Source: HdN1 sp052035295
GTDB lineage: Bacteria > Pseudomonadota > Gammaproteobacteria > Pseudomonadales > Ketobacteraceae
Direction: 5' to 3'
NCBI GenBank assembly: GCA_052035295.1
Contig: JBPOHS010000042.1
Location: 1-52,936 of the forward strand
DNA: 52,936 nt
Each line of letters starts with the position of its first letter. The stretch's first letter is position 1. The notes under the pieces were generated by a model that ran no database searches, had not been told where the DNA came from, and saw only the letters and a program-made list of their open reading frames with translations. A program made the translations under genes and the position numbers. Positions 26,812-35,677 of the stretch are shown here, piece after piece.

Positions 26812-26859
26812 AGAGAGAGCGTTACAGCAAGAAAGATTGTTACAGCAAGAGACATCGAT
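26812..26859. repeat. short imperfect 18-bp tandem repeat
   Basis: Three degenerate units of the TTACAGCAAGAGA type lie between the lipoprotein and the DUF4282-like gene. They are followed directly by the hairpin at 26860-26881. Confidence 0.5.
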
Positions 26860-26881
26860 CGCCTGCGCGTGTGCGCAGGCG
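26860..26881 (+). terminator. GC-rich hairpin, terminator or attenuator candidate
   Basis: CGCCTGCGC and GCGCAGGCG form a perfect 9-bp stem around GTGT, 24 nt upstream of the DUF4282-like start. It lacks a T run. It may reduce read-through from the upstream operon. Confidence 0.45.
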
Positions 26882-26904
26882 GGCAACGCCAGCCCGGAGC
26901 GCGC

Positions 26905-27249
26905 ATGCAGACCATTTTTGATTTCCTGACACTGAAGTTTTTCGTCACACCTTACATCATGGTTCTGCTGTACTGGCTGGGAGCGTTTGTCGTCCCGGTG
27001 CTGGCAAGTCTGTTCACGGCCTGGCTTGTCTCCTGGATCAGAAGCCACGAGGCGGGCGCCAGCGGGATCGACAGCGTGAACGGCTGGCTCAACCGGATGC
27101 CCTACGCGCGATCACTGAAAATGGTCGCAGGCAGTGTGTTCGTAGTAACGTTTCTTCTGCTGGAACTGGTATGGCGCATGCTGTTCGAATTTCTCATCGC
27201 ACTTTTCAATATTCATGATGCCCTGTTGACCATCGCCAACAAAGCCTGA
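26905..27249 (+). CDS. DUF4282-like small membrane protein
   Basis: A 114-residue protein with two long hydrophobic segments (PYIMVLLYWLGAFVVPVLASL and VFVVTFLLLELVWRMLFEFL). The opening FDFLTLKFFVTPYIM and the ending LLELVWRMLFEFLIALFNIHDALL fit the DUF4282 family of bacterial membrane proteins. The start at 26905 has CGGAG upstream. It lies 7 bp before the next gene, so it is probably co-transcribed. Its role is unknown. Confidence 0.72.
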   Translation: MQTIFDFLTLKFFVTPYIMVLLYWLGAFVVPVLASLFTAWLVSWIRSHEAGASGIDSVNGWLNRMPYARSLKMVAGSVFVVTFLLLELVWRMLFEFLIALFNIHDALLTIANKA

Positions 27250-27256
27250 GGCCCCT

Positions 27257-28840
27257 ATGAAATCCGTATTCCTGCCAGCCATCCTGCTGCTGCTTACCCC
27301 CGTCGCGCTTGCCTACAACGACGACGTTATCGTAGAACGCTGGAAGCCTATCGTCACCTTTGCCGGGAATGGCCAGCCGACAGTGGCGATCGACAAGCTG
27401 CGAGGCATCAATGAAATTCAATCATTGATGGTTGACCATAGCAGTTTCGACCCGCCATCACAGAAATTCATTGGCGAGCTTTGGGAGTCCATCGAAGATT
27501 TCAATTTGCAACGCTTTTATCGCATTCTGCCGGAGCAGCGTGGTGATTGGCGGGAACTGCATGTGGTGGGGCGTCGGCAGGGCAGCGAATACTTTTATGT
27601 GGATGCTTCCCGTCAGGAAGCAGAAAACATCGAACGTGTCGATACCCTGGGGGATTCAAGCCTGCTCGTGCGCGCCAAACAGATTTCCCTGCCGGAAAAG
27701 GGGCAAACCCATTTCTTGATGGGCGCCGACTGGCAGCTTGGTTGGGGCTCTTATTCGTGGCAGTCGTTTCGCTCTACGGTCAATGAATCCATCGGTATTC
27801 TTTCACTGCCAGACACGACATTGCCGGCAGCACAAACGGCCGACTCCGAACGTTTCCACAAGTTTGCACGCAGCCTGAGCGCCACGCTGGGCGATGAAGA
27901 CATAGCCATCATTGCGCCCCTATGGGCAGCGTTTCCAAGCTTGTGGGAACAGTTTTCCCGACTGGGTCGAGTCGACAATGTGCTGGTCGACAAAAGCATG
28001 AGCATTTACGGTCTGGATCCTGCCAAGGATACAATCAAGGATGTCGACGTTGTCATTTCCCTGGACCCGGAAAAAATCGCTGTTCTTTACCCTGCCATTG
28101 CATCCTATATCGAGCGCGTGGATGATCTGTTGACTGTTACACTGGATCTGCATTCCCCCGACGGCCGGTTGATGAAGATCGGACTGGACACAACCGGGCT
28201 GAAATTACATGTTTCGATGCTGGTCAATGGCGACGGACTGGTGCCCGTGGAAAACGATCGCCCCAAACCGGAAAAAACGCTCTACTTTCGCGATCAGGAA
28301 ATTGCCTTGATGGCCGTCGTCAATGCAACGGTAGACATGCTGGGCGTGACGACTGACATCAGCAACATACGATCCAATTTGCTCTATCGACCCTTTGGTG
28401 ATGGATTGCGCATCGATCTCAACATGAACACCTTGCCCGCGGTAGCCGTCAAAGGGCGCGCATTGGGTTTTATTCCCACCGGATTGATCGATGCCCTGAT
28501 TCCCGCCAATATCGATGCCATCGTGCTTGAATTCATGGAGGTCGCCGTCAAGGGCAATGATGGCAAAGGCATCGAAGCCTCGTTGACCTTGCAGAACACC
28601 CCCAGCTGGGGCGTTACCCGATTGGCGCTTGCTGGTCAGATTGAAGCACTCGACAGTCTGCTCGCGCGCATCGGGGTTGCGATTGTCAACCAGCGCATGA
28701 TTCCGTCAGAAGCGCAGGGCAAGGAACTGATTGCGCTGGCAAAATCGTCACGACAGGCGTTTGACCAGGATCTGGCCCGCTACGAAAAAATCATTTCCAC
28801 ACAACAATTGGCACTTGCCCCCAGCCACCAAGGCTATTGA
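27257..28840 (+). CDS. exported protein of unknown function
   Basis: A 527-residue protein with a signal peptide (MKSVFLPAILLLLTPVALA). The mature protein is acidic and rich in beta strands. No catalytic motif stands out, and I do not recognise the family. It begins 7 bp after the DUF4282-like gene and ends before a hairpin terminator. The pairing suggests a two-gene envelope unit. Its last codons contain a small duplication (CACCAAGGCTATT occurs twice, 20 bp apart, spanning the stop). Confidence 0.72.
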   Translation: MKSVFLPAILLLLTPVALAYNDDVIVERWKPIVTFAGNGQPTVAIDKLRGINEIQSLMVDHSSFDPPSQKFIGELWESIEDFNLQRFYRILPEQRGDWRELHVVGRRQGSEYFYVDASRQEAENIERVDTLGDSSLLVRAKQISLPEKGQTHFLMGADWQLGWGSYSWQSFRSTVNESIGILSLPDTTLPAAQTADSERFHKFARSLSATLGDEDIAIIAPLWAAFPSLWEQFSRLGRVDNVLVDKSMSIYGLDPAKDTIKDVDVVISLDPEKIAVLYPAIASYIERVDDLLTVTLDLHSPDGRLMKIGLDTTGLKLHVSMLVNGDGLVPVENDRPKPEKTLYFRDQEIALMAVVNATVDMLGVTTDISNIRSNLLYRPFGDGLRIDLNMNTLPAVAVKGRALGFIPTGLIDALIPANIDAIVLEFMEVAVKGNDGKGIEASLTLQNTPSWGVTRLALAGQIEALDSLLARIGVAIVNQRMIPSEAQGKELIALAKSSRQAFDQDLARYEKIISTQQLALAPSHQGY

Positions 28841-28877
28841 AAGGTCACCAAGGCTATTATTTGCCGACAGGGCTATC

Positions 28878-28905
28878 GTTTGGTCAACAGCAATGTTGAC
28901 CAAAC
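28878..28905. terminator. 11-bp perfect hairpin between convergent genes
   Basis: GTTTGGTCAAC and its reverse complement surround a 6-nt loop. It lies between the exported 527-residue gene and the minus-strand TetR gene, so it can act in both directions. Confidence 0.7.
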
Positions 28906-28924
28906 ATGCCACTGAATATCCGCA

Positions 28925-29596
28925 TTAGCTATCGACGGCGATGGTGACAGCAGAATCTCCCAGTGCCACCCAAAAGCGCGCAACATAGTCAGTAAAGTCA
29001 TCGAGTGACAAATCGATTCCACCATTCACCCAGGCGAGAATGCTTTCGATCGTGCCACCCACCAGTAACGCCGAGCCCAATTTTGCCAGTGCATGATGCT
29101 TTGGCGTCAGGTCGACATGAGGCTGACGTGGGTGGTGATAAGCAACGCCAAAACTTGACAGCGTCTGTGCCAGTTGCGCAATGACCTGATCCCTGTGCAG
29201 TTTGGCACGAGGATTATCACTTATTTTGCCAAACAACACCTTCGCCCTGCAGGCATCCTCAACCAGCCATGCAATACAGGCCTTGAGCACATGGCGTGCC
29301 AGCGCGGGCGTGTCCATGCCCAGCTGTTGTGCTTCGGCAACCGAATGCCAACCAACACCCAGCAGCGCCTGGGTCAAATCATCCACCACGGCGTTTTCAA
29401 CCGCGTCCAGACTCTGAAAACTTTCATAAAAATAGCGCTTGTTGAGTTCCACATCGCGACACAATTGCGCAATGGAACAATCACGCCAGAGGTCAGTGGC
29501 CATCAGGGCAAACGCTCTGTCGAGCAGCAGGCGTCGACGGGCCTTGATCCGGCTTTCAGCGGATTCTCCTAAAAACGGTCTCACGGGCTGAGACAT
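28925..29596 (-). CDS. TetR-like transcriptional regulator
   Basis: A 223-residue regulator. The N-terminus is a TetR-type domain (RRRLLLDRAFALMATDLWRD, then IAQLCRDVELNKRYFYESFQSL), somewhat divergent from the consensus. The C-terminus is helical. It diverges from the gene at 29755, and the 38-bp palindrome between them is its probable operator. It probably represses the downstream unknown-SDR pair. Confidence 0.82.
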   Translation of the reverse strand: MSQPVRPFLGESAESRIKARRRLLLDRAFALMATDLWRDCSIAQLCRDVELNKRYFYESFQSLDAVENAVVDDLTQALLGVGWHSVAEAQQLGMDTPALARHVLKACIAWLVEDACRAKVLFGKISDNPRAKLHRDQVIAQLAQTLSSFGVAYHHPRQPHVDLTPKHHALAKLGSALLVGGTIESILAWVNGGIDLSLDDFTDYVARFWVALGDSAVTIAVDS

Positions 29597-29662
29597 GACA
29601 ACACCCCATTGGCTCTGACTGGCGCGAGAGTATCGATTTGAAGGATGGCTTGCAACCCGGGC

Positions 29663-29720
29663 TTGACTACGCAGTCAACGAACTCGTATTCTTGGTACAG
29701 ATCAGTACCAAGAATACGAG
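29663..29720. promoter_or_regulatory. 38-bp interrupted perfect palindrome and promoter
   Basis: CTCGTATTCTTGGTAC at 29683-29698 and its exact reverse complement at 29705-29720 flank AGATCA. Upstream, TTGACT-acgc-AGTCAA (29663-29678) gives a possible -35 in each direction. With TATTCT at 29687-29692 as -10, the long repeat would cover the plus-strand promoter. It is the probable operator of the divergent TetR. Confidence 0.8.
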
Positions 29721-29754
29721 CCTGGCACGTTAGCCACCCAGAAGGAGATAGCCC

Positions 29755-30435
29755 ATGAGCGCCGCGCAACCTGTTGCTACACCGAACGAAATACTATCCA
29801 CCGCCGCTCGCCCCGAATCAGACGCGGAGCGGCTTCAGCGAATTCACAAACTCTGCGCCAACAACCCGGCTCAAGCCAAACAGATCGCGTGGGACTGGTT
29901 GCGCGAGCTGCAAAAGCCCTCGGAACACTATCGCTTGTCGTGGTTATTTGCCCAAGGAGCAGCCCCCGATGCGCCCGATGGTGATTGTGAAGGCATCGTC
30001 ATGAATCTGTACGGCGCACCCTGGCTCACTGCCATGGACCGACTGGTGCGACTGGGGCAATTGCTAGGGGGTATCGGCTGGACCGGAAAGACTTTCCGTC
30101 GCGACGGAACCGGGTACAACCGCCTGACGGCCAGCGCGCGCATCGCCGCACTGCTTGTCATGCCACGTTACGCGTTCACACGTATCAATGGTGAGCTGAC
30201 AGGCTTTCACTTCTTCCACGCCATCGAACCTTCGCCTCTCGCTCCGCATGCGCCGGTGCGCGCAATCAAATACGATGCGCCGGTACACGCCAACCCACTG
30301 GTATTGCCGCGCACGCGGGATGAACTGGTCGAGATTGTTCCCAACATTTATCTGGGGCGCGCCCTGGTAAGAAACGCACATGACTGGCGCGTGGTTGGCT
30401 ATTTTGGTTTGCGATTTCCACCAGGAGGCAAATGA
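29755..30435 (+). CDS. uncharacterised protein paired with an SDR
   Basis: A 226-residue soluble protein without signal peptide. It is not recognised. It contains GIGWTGKTFRRDGTGYNRL, then FHFFHAIEPSPLAPHAPVRAIKYDA and VEIVPNIYLGRALVR, and strand-rich blocks ending in GYFGLRF. This looks like a small all-beta or alpha+beta fold, possibly lipocalin-like, but that is a guess. GAAGGAGATA gives a good ribosome site. It ends one base before the SDR start, and the pair is under the TetR/palindrome control region. Confidence 0.72.
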   Translation: MSAAQPVATPNEILSTAARPESDAERLQRIHKLCANNPAQAKQIAWDWLRELQKPSEHYRLSWLFAQGAAPDAPDGDCEGIVMNLYGAPWLTAMDRLVRLGQLLGGIGWTGKTFRRDGTGYNRLTASARIAALLVMPRYAFTRINGELTGFHFFHAIEPSPLAPHAPVRAIKYDAPVHANPLVLPRTRDELVEIVPNIYLGRALVRNAHDWRVVGYFGLRFPPGGK

Positions 30436-30436
30436 A

Positions 30437-31255
30437 ATGGCCATTTCCCTCAAGAATGCCGTTACATGTGTAACGGGCGGCGGCAGGGGCATTGGAGCAG
30501 CAACCGCCAGAGCCCTCGCCGCCAAAGGCGCGATGGTGGTCATCGGTGATGTCGATCTGGCCGTTGCAACGGATGTCGCCCGAAGCATCGGTGCCAATGC
30601 CCTGGCGGTCAAACTCGATGTGGCTGATCCCGTGTCGTTTTCTGCCTTCATCGAAGCGGCCAAACAATTTGGCCCCATTGATCTTCTGGTGAATAACGCC
30701 GGGATTCAGCGTACAGGTCCTTTTGTCGAACAGACACTGGAAAGCCAGCATCGCGAAATCGCCATCAATTTGGGTGGTGTCATTACCGGCATGCGCCTGG
30801 TGCTGCCGGATATGCTGGCCCGCAATCGTGGCCATATCGTCAACATTTCGTCAATGGCGGGCAAAATGAGCGTACCGGGTGCAGCCGTTTATACCGCCAG
30901 CAAATTCGGCGTCGCCAGTCTGTCGCGCGCCGTGCGGTCAGAAATCGCCGGCTCGAAAGTGACATTAACCACCATTCTGCCATCTGCGGTGCAAACTGAA
31001 CTGACGGCGGGGCTGGATATTCGGGGAGTTCCCAAGTGCAGTCCCGAGATGGTGGCAAAGGAGATCGTCGCGTCCTGCAAGCATGGCCATGACGAAGTCA
31101 CGTTACCCCGCTGGCTGGCGCCGATTGGCGCAGTAGAACACGTATTGCCCGAGCGTATCGGTGAATTTGTCAAACGGCTTGCCGGTGCCCAAAAGCGCAT
31201 TTCGGTGGTCAACGAAATTACGCGGGCGTATCAGGAACGAACATCGCGTTCCTGA
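30437..31255 (+). CDS. short-chain dehydrogenase/reductase
   Basis: A 272-residue classical SDR. It has TGGGRGIG near the N-terminus, NNAG in the middle, a serine in ISSMAG and the catalytic Tyr-Lys in YTASK. The start at 30437 has AGGAGG upstream, which is stronger than an in-frame start 57 nt earlier inside the previous gene. It would oxidise or reduce an alcohol or ketone with NAD(P). It is coupled to the unknown gene at 29755. A hairpin includes its stop codon. Confidence 0.9.
   Translation: MAISLKNAVTCVTGGGRGIGAATARALAAKGAMVVIGDVDLAVATDVARSIGANALAVKLDVADPVSFSAFIEAAKQFGPIDLLVNNAGIQRTGPFVEQTLESQHREIAINLGGVITGMRLVLPDMLARNRGHIVNISSMAGKMSVPGAAVYTASKFGVASLSRAVRSEIAGSKVTLTTILPSAVQTELTAGLDIRGVPKCSPEMVAKEIVASCKHGHDEVTLPRWLAPIGAVEHVLPERIGEFVKRLAGAQKRISVVNEITRAYQERTSRS
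31231..31255 (+). terminator. hairpin overlapping the SDR stop codon
   Basis: TCAGGAACG and CGTTCCTGA form a 9-bp stem with a 7-nt loop, and the right arm ends in the TGA stop. A second stem (31306-31330, CGCG-t-CGGGC type with one mismatch) follows 50 bp later. Either could terminate the operon. Confidence 0.5.
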
Positions 31256-31414
31256 TAAACCAATTCATCCGTGGAAAACAGGTCGCAAACCATTTTTATT
31301 ACCGGCGCGTCGGGCTTGATGCCCGCCGCGTGAATATTGCACTACCCTGCACCCCCGGTTCCTCTGATATTCTTCGCCCCATTCTAAGGGTGGCAATAAA
31401 TATATCGGTGGAAC

Positions 31415-32548
31415 ATGGCATTTGATAAACGCATAAGAAAAATCTGTGCACCAACAAGCTTGGCAATCGCGCTATTGATCAATGGTGGTTGCCATGAGGA
31501 TACCCGCCCACCCGATGCCGTCGCTGTTCCGCCGCCAGACGACCCGACACCCGCCACGGAAGCCCGCGTGCTGGCGTCAAGTCGCAACGGGGACATCGCA
31601 TCGCTGGACATTGATACCCCTTGGCAGGTTCGCACGACTATTTCTCTCAAGGAAACGGTCAACAGCGTGAGATGCCGCGCCGACATGTGTGCTGTCGTGC
31701 ATCCTGATCCAGTCAATGCCATCACTCTGATCCATCCAGGCAGCCTTGACGTTATTGAGGAAATCCATCTGGAACCTGGCAGCGACCCTCGGGATGTCGC
31801 TTTCACTGACGATCAGACGCTGGTCATCAGTTTGTACCAGCGTGACTACCTGATTGAACATAACATACGTGACAACAGCGAGCGTCAGATTGATCTTTCC
31901 ACCCTCGCCGATCGTGATGGAATACCCGAAAGCAACATGGTGGCCAACTGTGGAAAGCAGGTTTACGTGCAACTGCAGCGTCTCGATCAGGAAACCACTT
32001 TACCGGGCGAATTACCGCCGGTTGTTGCCATTGTCGACACCTGGAAAGACGATCATCTTCAATACATCGAACTCTCTCAAACGCCGGCCCTGGACATGAC
32101 GGTTGATTGTGAAAAACGTGAGCTCGTCGTGTCGGAACCCAAACCCATTATCGCCGGAGGCGGAGATGTGGAAGTTATCAATCTGCATGACGCCTCGATA
32201 AAAACGGCGTTACCCGAAGGCGAATTTGCCAATGGCGGCATGTTACGACTGACGGAATCGCTCTACTGGCTCAACCAGCATACTGACATGGGCACCGGGC
32301 CCTCCTCTCATCTGGTGCTGGTCGGCGGCCAGGTCGATGAAGCCTATAATGTATTCGCTACGGAAAACGTGGATAATTTCGTCTACGACAGCAAAACCCA
32401 CTGGCTTTTCTACCCGAACCCCTGCTCCACGCTGGAACCCGATAGCTGCGATAACGGTGTGCATGTGTTTCACGGCTTGACGGGGCTGTCACAGGGGGAC
32501 AGCATTGATCCGGGGTTTGCTCCGATTGAAGTAGTTATTTCCCGGTAG
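31415..32548 (+). CDS. propeller-like lipoprotein, uncharacterised
   Basis: A 377-residue protein with a long lipoprotein-type signal (ICAPTSLAIALLINGGC) and then a Pro/Asp-rich linker (PPPDDPTPATEA). The body has repeating strand blocks of YVTN-like type (LASSRNGDIASLDIDTPW, LIHPGSLDVIEEIHLE, VEVINLHDASIKT), so a beta-propeller is likely. Cysteines occur in pairs (CRADMC, CSTLEPDSC). It converges on the di-haem peroxidase fusion and shares a bidirectional terminator with it. Its function is unknown. Confidence 0.72.
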   Translation: MAFDKRIRKICAPTSLAIALLINGGCHEDTRPPDAVAVPPPDDPTPATEARVLASSRNGDIASLDIDTPWQVRTTISLKETVNSVRCRADMCAVVHPDPVNAITLIHPGSLDVIEEIHLEPGSDPRDVAFTDDQTLVISLYQRDYLIEHNIRDNSERQIDLSTLADRDGIPESNMVANCGKQVYVQLQRLDQETTLPGELPPVVAIVDTWKDDHLQYIELSQTPALDMTVDCEKRELVVSEPKPIIAGGGDVEVINLHDASIKTALPEGEFANGGMLRLTESLYWLNQHTDMGTGPSSHLVLVGGQVDEAYNVFATENVDNFVYDSKTHWLFYPNPCSTLEPDSCDNGVHVFHGLTGLSQGDSIDPGFAPIEVVISR

Positions 32549-32584
32549 TGAGCGTATCGGCCCACTGCCGGTCAACACAGAGAG

Positions 32585-32621
32585 AGTGTTCTGCCTTGTC
32601 AGGTTCCTGAGGCAGAACACT
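32585..32621. terminator. bidirectional 12-bp hairpin terminator
   Basis: AGTGTTCTGCCT at 32585-32596 and its reverse complement at 32610-32621 form a perfect stem; the loop holds a further CAGG/CCTG pair. It lies between two convergent stops and reaches the last base of the peroxidase fusion gene. Confidence 0.78.
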
Positions 32622-35600
32622 TACATTTTCAGCAACTCGCTGACATACAGCACATGTAGACGATCCAGTTCCAGCCCGCTCAACTCGACCGTTTTCCGGT
32701 TGGGCGCAGGCAAGGTAATGACCACTTTTTCGATCTTGTCAGCATCGCTCAAACCGAAATGCAGCTGTGCCGGGTTACGCGACACAAAGTTGTTTTCGAA
32801 TCGTACTTCGCGCCGCTGCACGCCCTTGCCGGTATGCACCGCCACTTGGGTACCCAACGCTTCGGTATTGCCGGGGAGGCCGATAAGCCGCAAGGACACC
32901 CAGTGATTAGAAGTGGTATCTTCATTGCGGAACAACACCGGGCTGCCTTCAAGAGGCGCGACTGCGATATCAATATCGCCATCCTGTTGATAGTCAAAAC
33001 AGCTGACGCCCCGTCCATTCAGCGGCTGATCGAGCCCGTAACGGGCTGTTTGATCCACGAATCCGCCCTTTCCGTCATTGATCAACAAGGTCGGTCGTGC
33101 TGATGCGTAGCGAGCATTTTCCTGAAAGAAATGCCCGGATGCCTGTTGCTGGGCTTCGGTTTCATAACGTGCCGTCTGCAGGGGTTCGCCATAACCGCTG
33201 ACATAAAAGAGATCCAACGCACCATCATTGTTGAAATCCGCCGTGCAAGCCCCCCAGGACCATTCCACCTCTTTGTTGACCAGGGTGCCTTGGGCGAATT
33301 TGCCTTCGCCCTCATTCAGATAAAGTCGGTGGCCGCGCGTCAATCCGGGCAAGGTCCGATCGACGATACTGGTCACGAACCAGTCAGGTGTGCCGTTATT
33401 GTCAAAATCACCAATGGCCGCACCCATGCCGTTGGAATCATCGATGACCGACTTGTCAGTAATGTTTTCCAGACGACCGGACGTGTTCTTCAACACCTGG
33501 CTGCGGAAAAAATCGGACGCCAGCAACATGTCTTCGCTGCCGTCACCATCGATATCCACCAAATTGGGCGTAAACGTCAAATCGGATTGACCGATGTCCA
33601 TGCGGCTGTGCCGCTTAATGTACTCGTCACCCCCGACGTGATTCTCGTTCTGCAACAGCGTAATGAAACCGCCTTCTGACGAGAGGTTGCCGGCCTGATC
33701 ACCAAACCAGATATGCGGTTGCTTGAACGAGCTGAAACTGCGCCACATGCCAAACACAACGTCGAGACTGCCATCGGCGTTGATATCACCCGTCGACGCG
33801 TTGATCACCGGCCCGGTCAAAGCCACGAGATTGGAGACATCATCACTGCGGTGCTGGAAATCGAACACGAACGCCGCAGGCGTCTTGCCATAGGTACCGA
33901 CAAACATGTCGTAGCGATAATCACCGTCGAGGTCCAGAATCAGCGAATTGACGCCATTGGGCTGCTTTGTGTAAGGCAAGGAAGCGCGTTCAAAACGGCC
34001 GTCTTCTTGCTGACGGTAGAAAAGCAAACCGTTTTCGCCCGCATCGAACACCATGTCATCCAGACAGTCATAGTCCACATCGGTGGCAGACACACTGGCG
34101 TAATTGACGACATCCACGAGCCAGCCTTTGTTGATCAGGCCAATCGCGCGAGTATGATCAAGCCCAACATCGAGCGCGTGCCGAGTGAAACCCTCACGTG
34201 AATTACCGGCAACGGGACGTTTGGTCGCCGATCGTTTGCAATCAAGCTTGGGAGCCTCCACCGCAACCGCTTTGCGTACCGAGTAGGCTGATGCATCGTC
34301 ACGGATCACAACCGGCGCACGCGGCGATTTCACAATCTCCGGCACCATCTTTTCAGTACAGCTCTTATCGTTCAGACAGTCATCGCTCAAGCTGCGGAGA
34401 AACGCCGCGAGATCGGTAATTTGTGTTTCGCTCAGTGTCTCGGGCAACAGGGGCTTGGCGGCACTCTTGTCGAAGTCTGCCGCTATTTCTGTCGTCACCG
34501 CCTTGTAATCGAATTGATCAATGAGAATCTGCTTCGCCGGTTTCACCGCATCGTGCGCGGTTTGTTTCATGCGAATCGCGTTTTCCAAGGTATCAGCAAC
34601 GCCATTGTGGAAATAGGGGCCGGTCAACGCCACGTTGAGCAAAATGGGAACACGGAAACTGAAGCGCTCGGCGGTGCGATCAACGTTGTATCGCCCCAGA
34701 TCCCAGCCGTTATCGTTGGCACCCCGACCACTGGGAGGAATATTGATATTGTAAAATTTCTCGCTGGAAAACGTGTTGCCTGAATGGCAGCTGACACAGC
34801 CCACACCGCCCTGCTCTTTCGACGTCAGAAAGGCAATGGCACCGCGTTTTTGCTCAACCGTCAACGATTTGTCATCGCCCTTGGCATAACGCTGGAAAGG
34901 CGATTGGGTAAAGATCAGCGTTGCCTCAAACGCTCCCAGCGCCTGTGTCAGATGCGTGAGCGTGATGGTTTCATTGCACGGTTTGACGCCATAGACCTTC
35001 GCAAAGGCTTTGCACCAGCGCTCCTGACTTTGCAGAAAATTCAGAATGCCCTGTTCTACTTCGTGCCCGTTACGATTGCGAACACTTGCGCCCTTCATTT
35101 CGAAGCCAGCGTTCAGCGGCAAACGGGCCTGGGTTTGCAACAGGTTTTCCTGCACATAATTGCTGGGGTTGTGCTGCGCAGGAAAAACGCCCTCGACCAC
35201 TTTCTTCTTGCCGGCATGATCGGGGTCATCCTGATACTGCACCCGACCATCCCAGAACAGGTTTTGCCTGAACAAGGCGGCATTGAACACTGTCGGTGTA
35301 TTGCGCGGAATCAACCCTTGCAAATCCACTTCTGGGTTGATCTTGCGCACCGCATCAATGCGTTCCTGCCCGATATGCGTCGAATCGCTACCGCCGATAC
35401 CGACAGGAAGCGGGATGCCATCTGCGCCGGCCAGGGTCGGATGATGACAACTCGCACAGGAAATATTGCCATCGACACTCAAGTCGGGACTGAAAAACAT
35501 TTGTTGGCCTAGATCGGCCAGCATCTTCGACGCAGGCTGGGAATCCGCCACAAAAGGCTGATCGAGCCCATGTATTTGAATCAACTTGCGCAACTGTTGA

Positions 35601-35677
35601 TCAAGCTCACGCTCGGAGGAGCATCCCGCGAGTATTAGCGCCAGCGACAAAAAACAAAAAAATCGGCTTGATTTCAT
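32621..35677 (-). CDS. di-haem cytochrome c peroxidase/FG-GAP/ASPIC fusion lipoprotein
   Basis: A 1018-residue exported lipoprotein (LALILAGC). Residues 50-430 are a di-haem peroxidase (MauG/CcpA class) with haem sites CASCH (74-78) and CVSCH (294-298), plus RNTPTVFNAA and FWDGR, which are typical of this family. Residues 490-890 carry at least six calcium-type FG-GAP/VCBS loops (DLDGDYRYD, DINADGSLD, DIDGDGSED, DFDNNGTPD, DFNNDGALD, DYQQDGDID). The C-terminus is an ASPIC/UnbV domain (LPGNTEALGTQVAVHTG). A surface or periplasmic redox enzyme fused to an adhesive propeller is the likely picture. The start overlaps the upstream stop as ATGA. Confidence 0.87.
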   Translation of the reverse strand: MKSSRFFCFLSLALILAGCSSERELDQQLRKLIQIHGLDQPFVADSQPASKMLADLGQQMFFSPDLSVDGNISCASCHHPTLAGADGIPLPVGIGGSDSTHIGQERIDAVRKINPEVDLQGLIPRNTPTVFNAALFRQNLFWDGRVQYQDDPDHAGKKKVVEGVFPAQHNPSNYVQENLLQTQARLPLNAGFEMKGASVRNRNGHEVEQGILNFLQSQERWCKAFAKVYGVKPCNETITLTHLTQALGAFEATLIFTQSPFQRYAKGDDKSLTVEQKRGAIAFLTSKEQGGVGCVSCHSGNTFSSEKFYNINIPPSGRGANDNGWDLGRYNVDRTAERFSFRVPILLNVALTGPYFHNGVADTLENAIRMKQTAHDAVKPAKQILIDQFDYKAVTTEIAADFDKSAAKPLLPETLSETQITDLAAFLRSLSDDCLNDKSCTEKMVPEIVKSPRAPVVIRDDASAYSVRKAVAVEAPKLDCKRSATKRPVAGNSREGFTRHALDVGLDHTRAIGLINKGWLVDVVNYASVSATDVDYDCLDDMVFDAGENGLLFYRQQEDGRFERASLPYTKQPNGVNSLILDLDGDYRYDMFVGTYGKTPAAFVFDFQHRSDDVSNLVALTGPVINASTGDINADGSLDVVFGMWRSFSSFKQPHIWFGDQAGNLSSEGGFITLLQNENHVGGDEYIKRHSRMDIGQSDLTFTPNLVDIDGDGSEDMLLASDFFRSQVLKNTSGRLENITDKSVIDDSNGMGAAIGDFDNNGTPDWFVTSIVDRTLPGLTRGHRLYLNEGEGKFAQGTLVNKEVEWSWGACTADFNNDGALDLFYVSGYGEPLQTARYETEAQQQASGHFFQENARYASARPTLLINDGKGGFVDQTARYGLDQPLNGRGVSCFDYQQDGDIDIAVAPLEGSPVLFRNEDTTSNHWVSLRLIGLPGNTEALGTQVAVHTGKGVQRREVRFENNFVSRNPAQLHFGLSDADKIEKVVITLPAPNRKTVELSGLELDRLHVLYVSELLKM

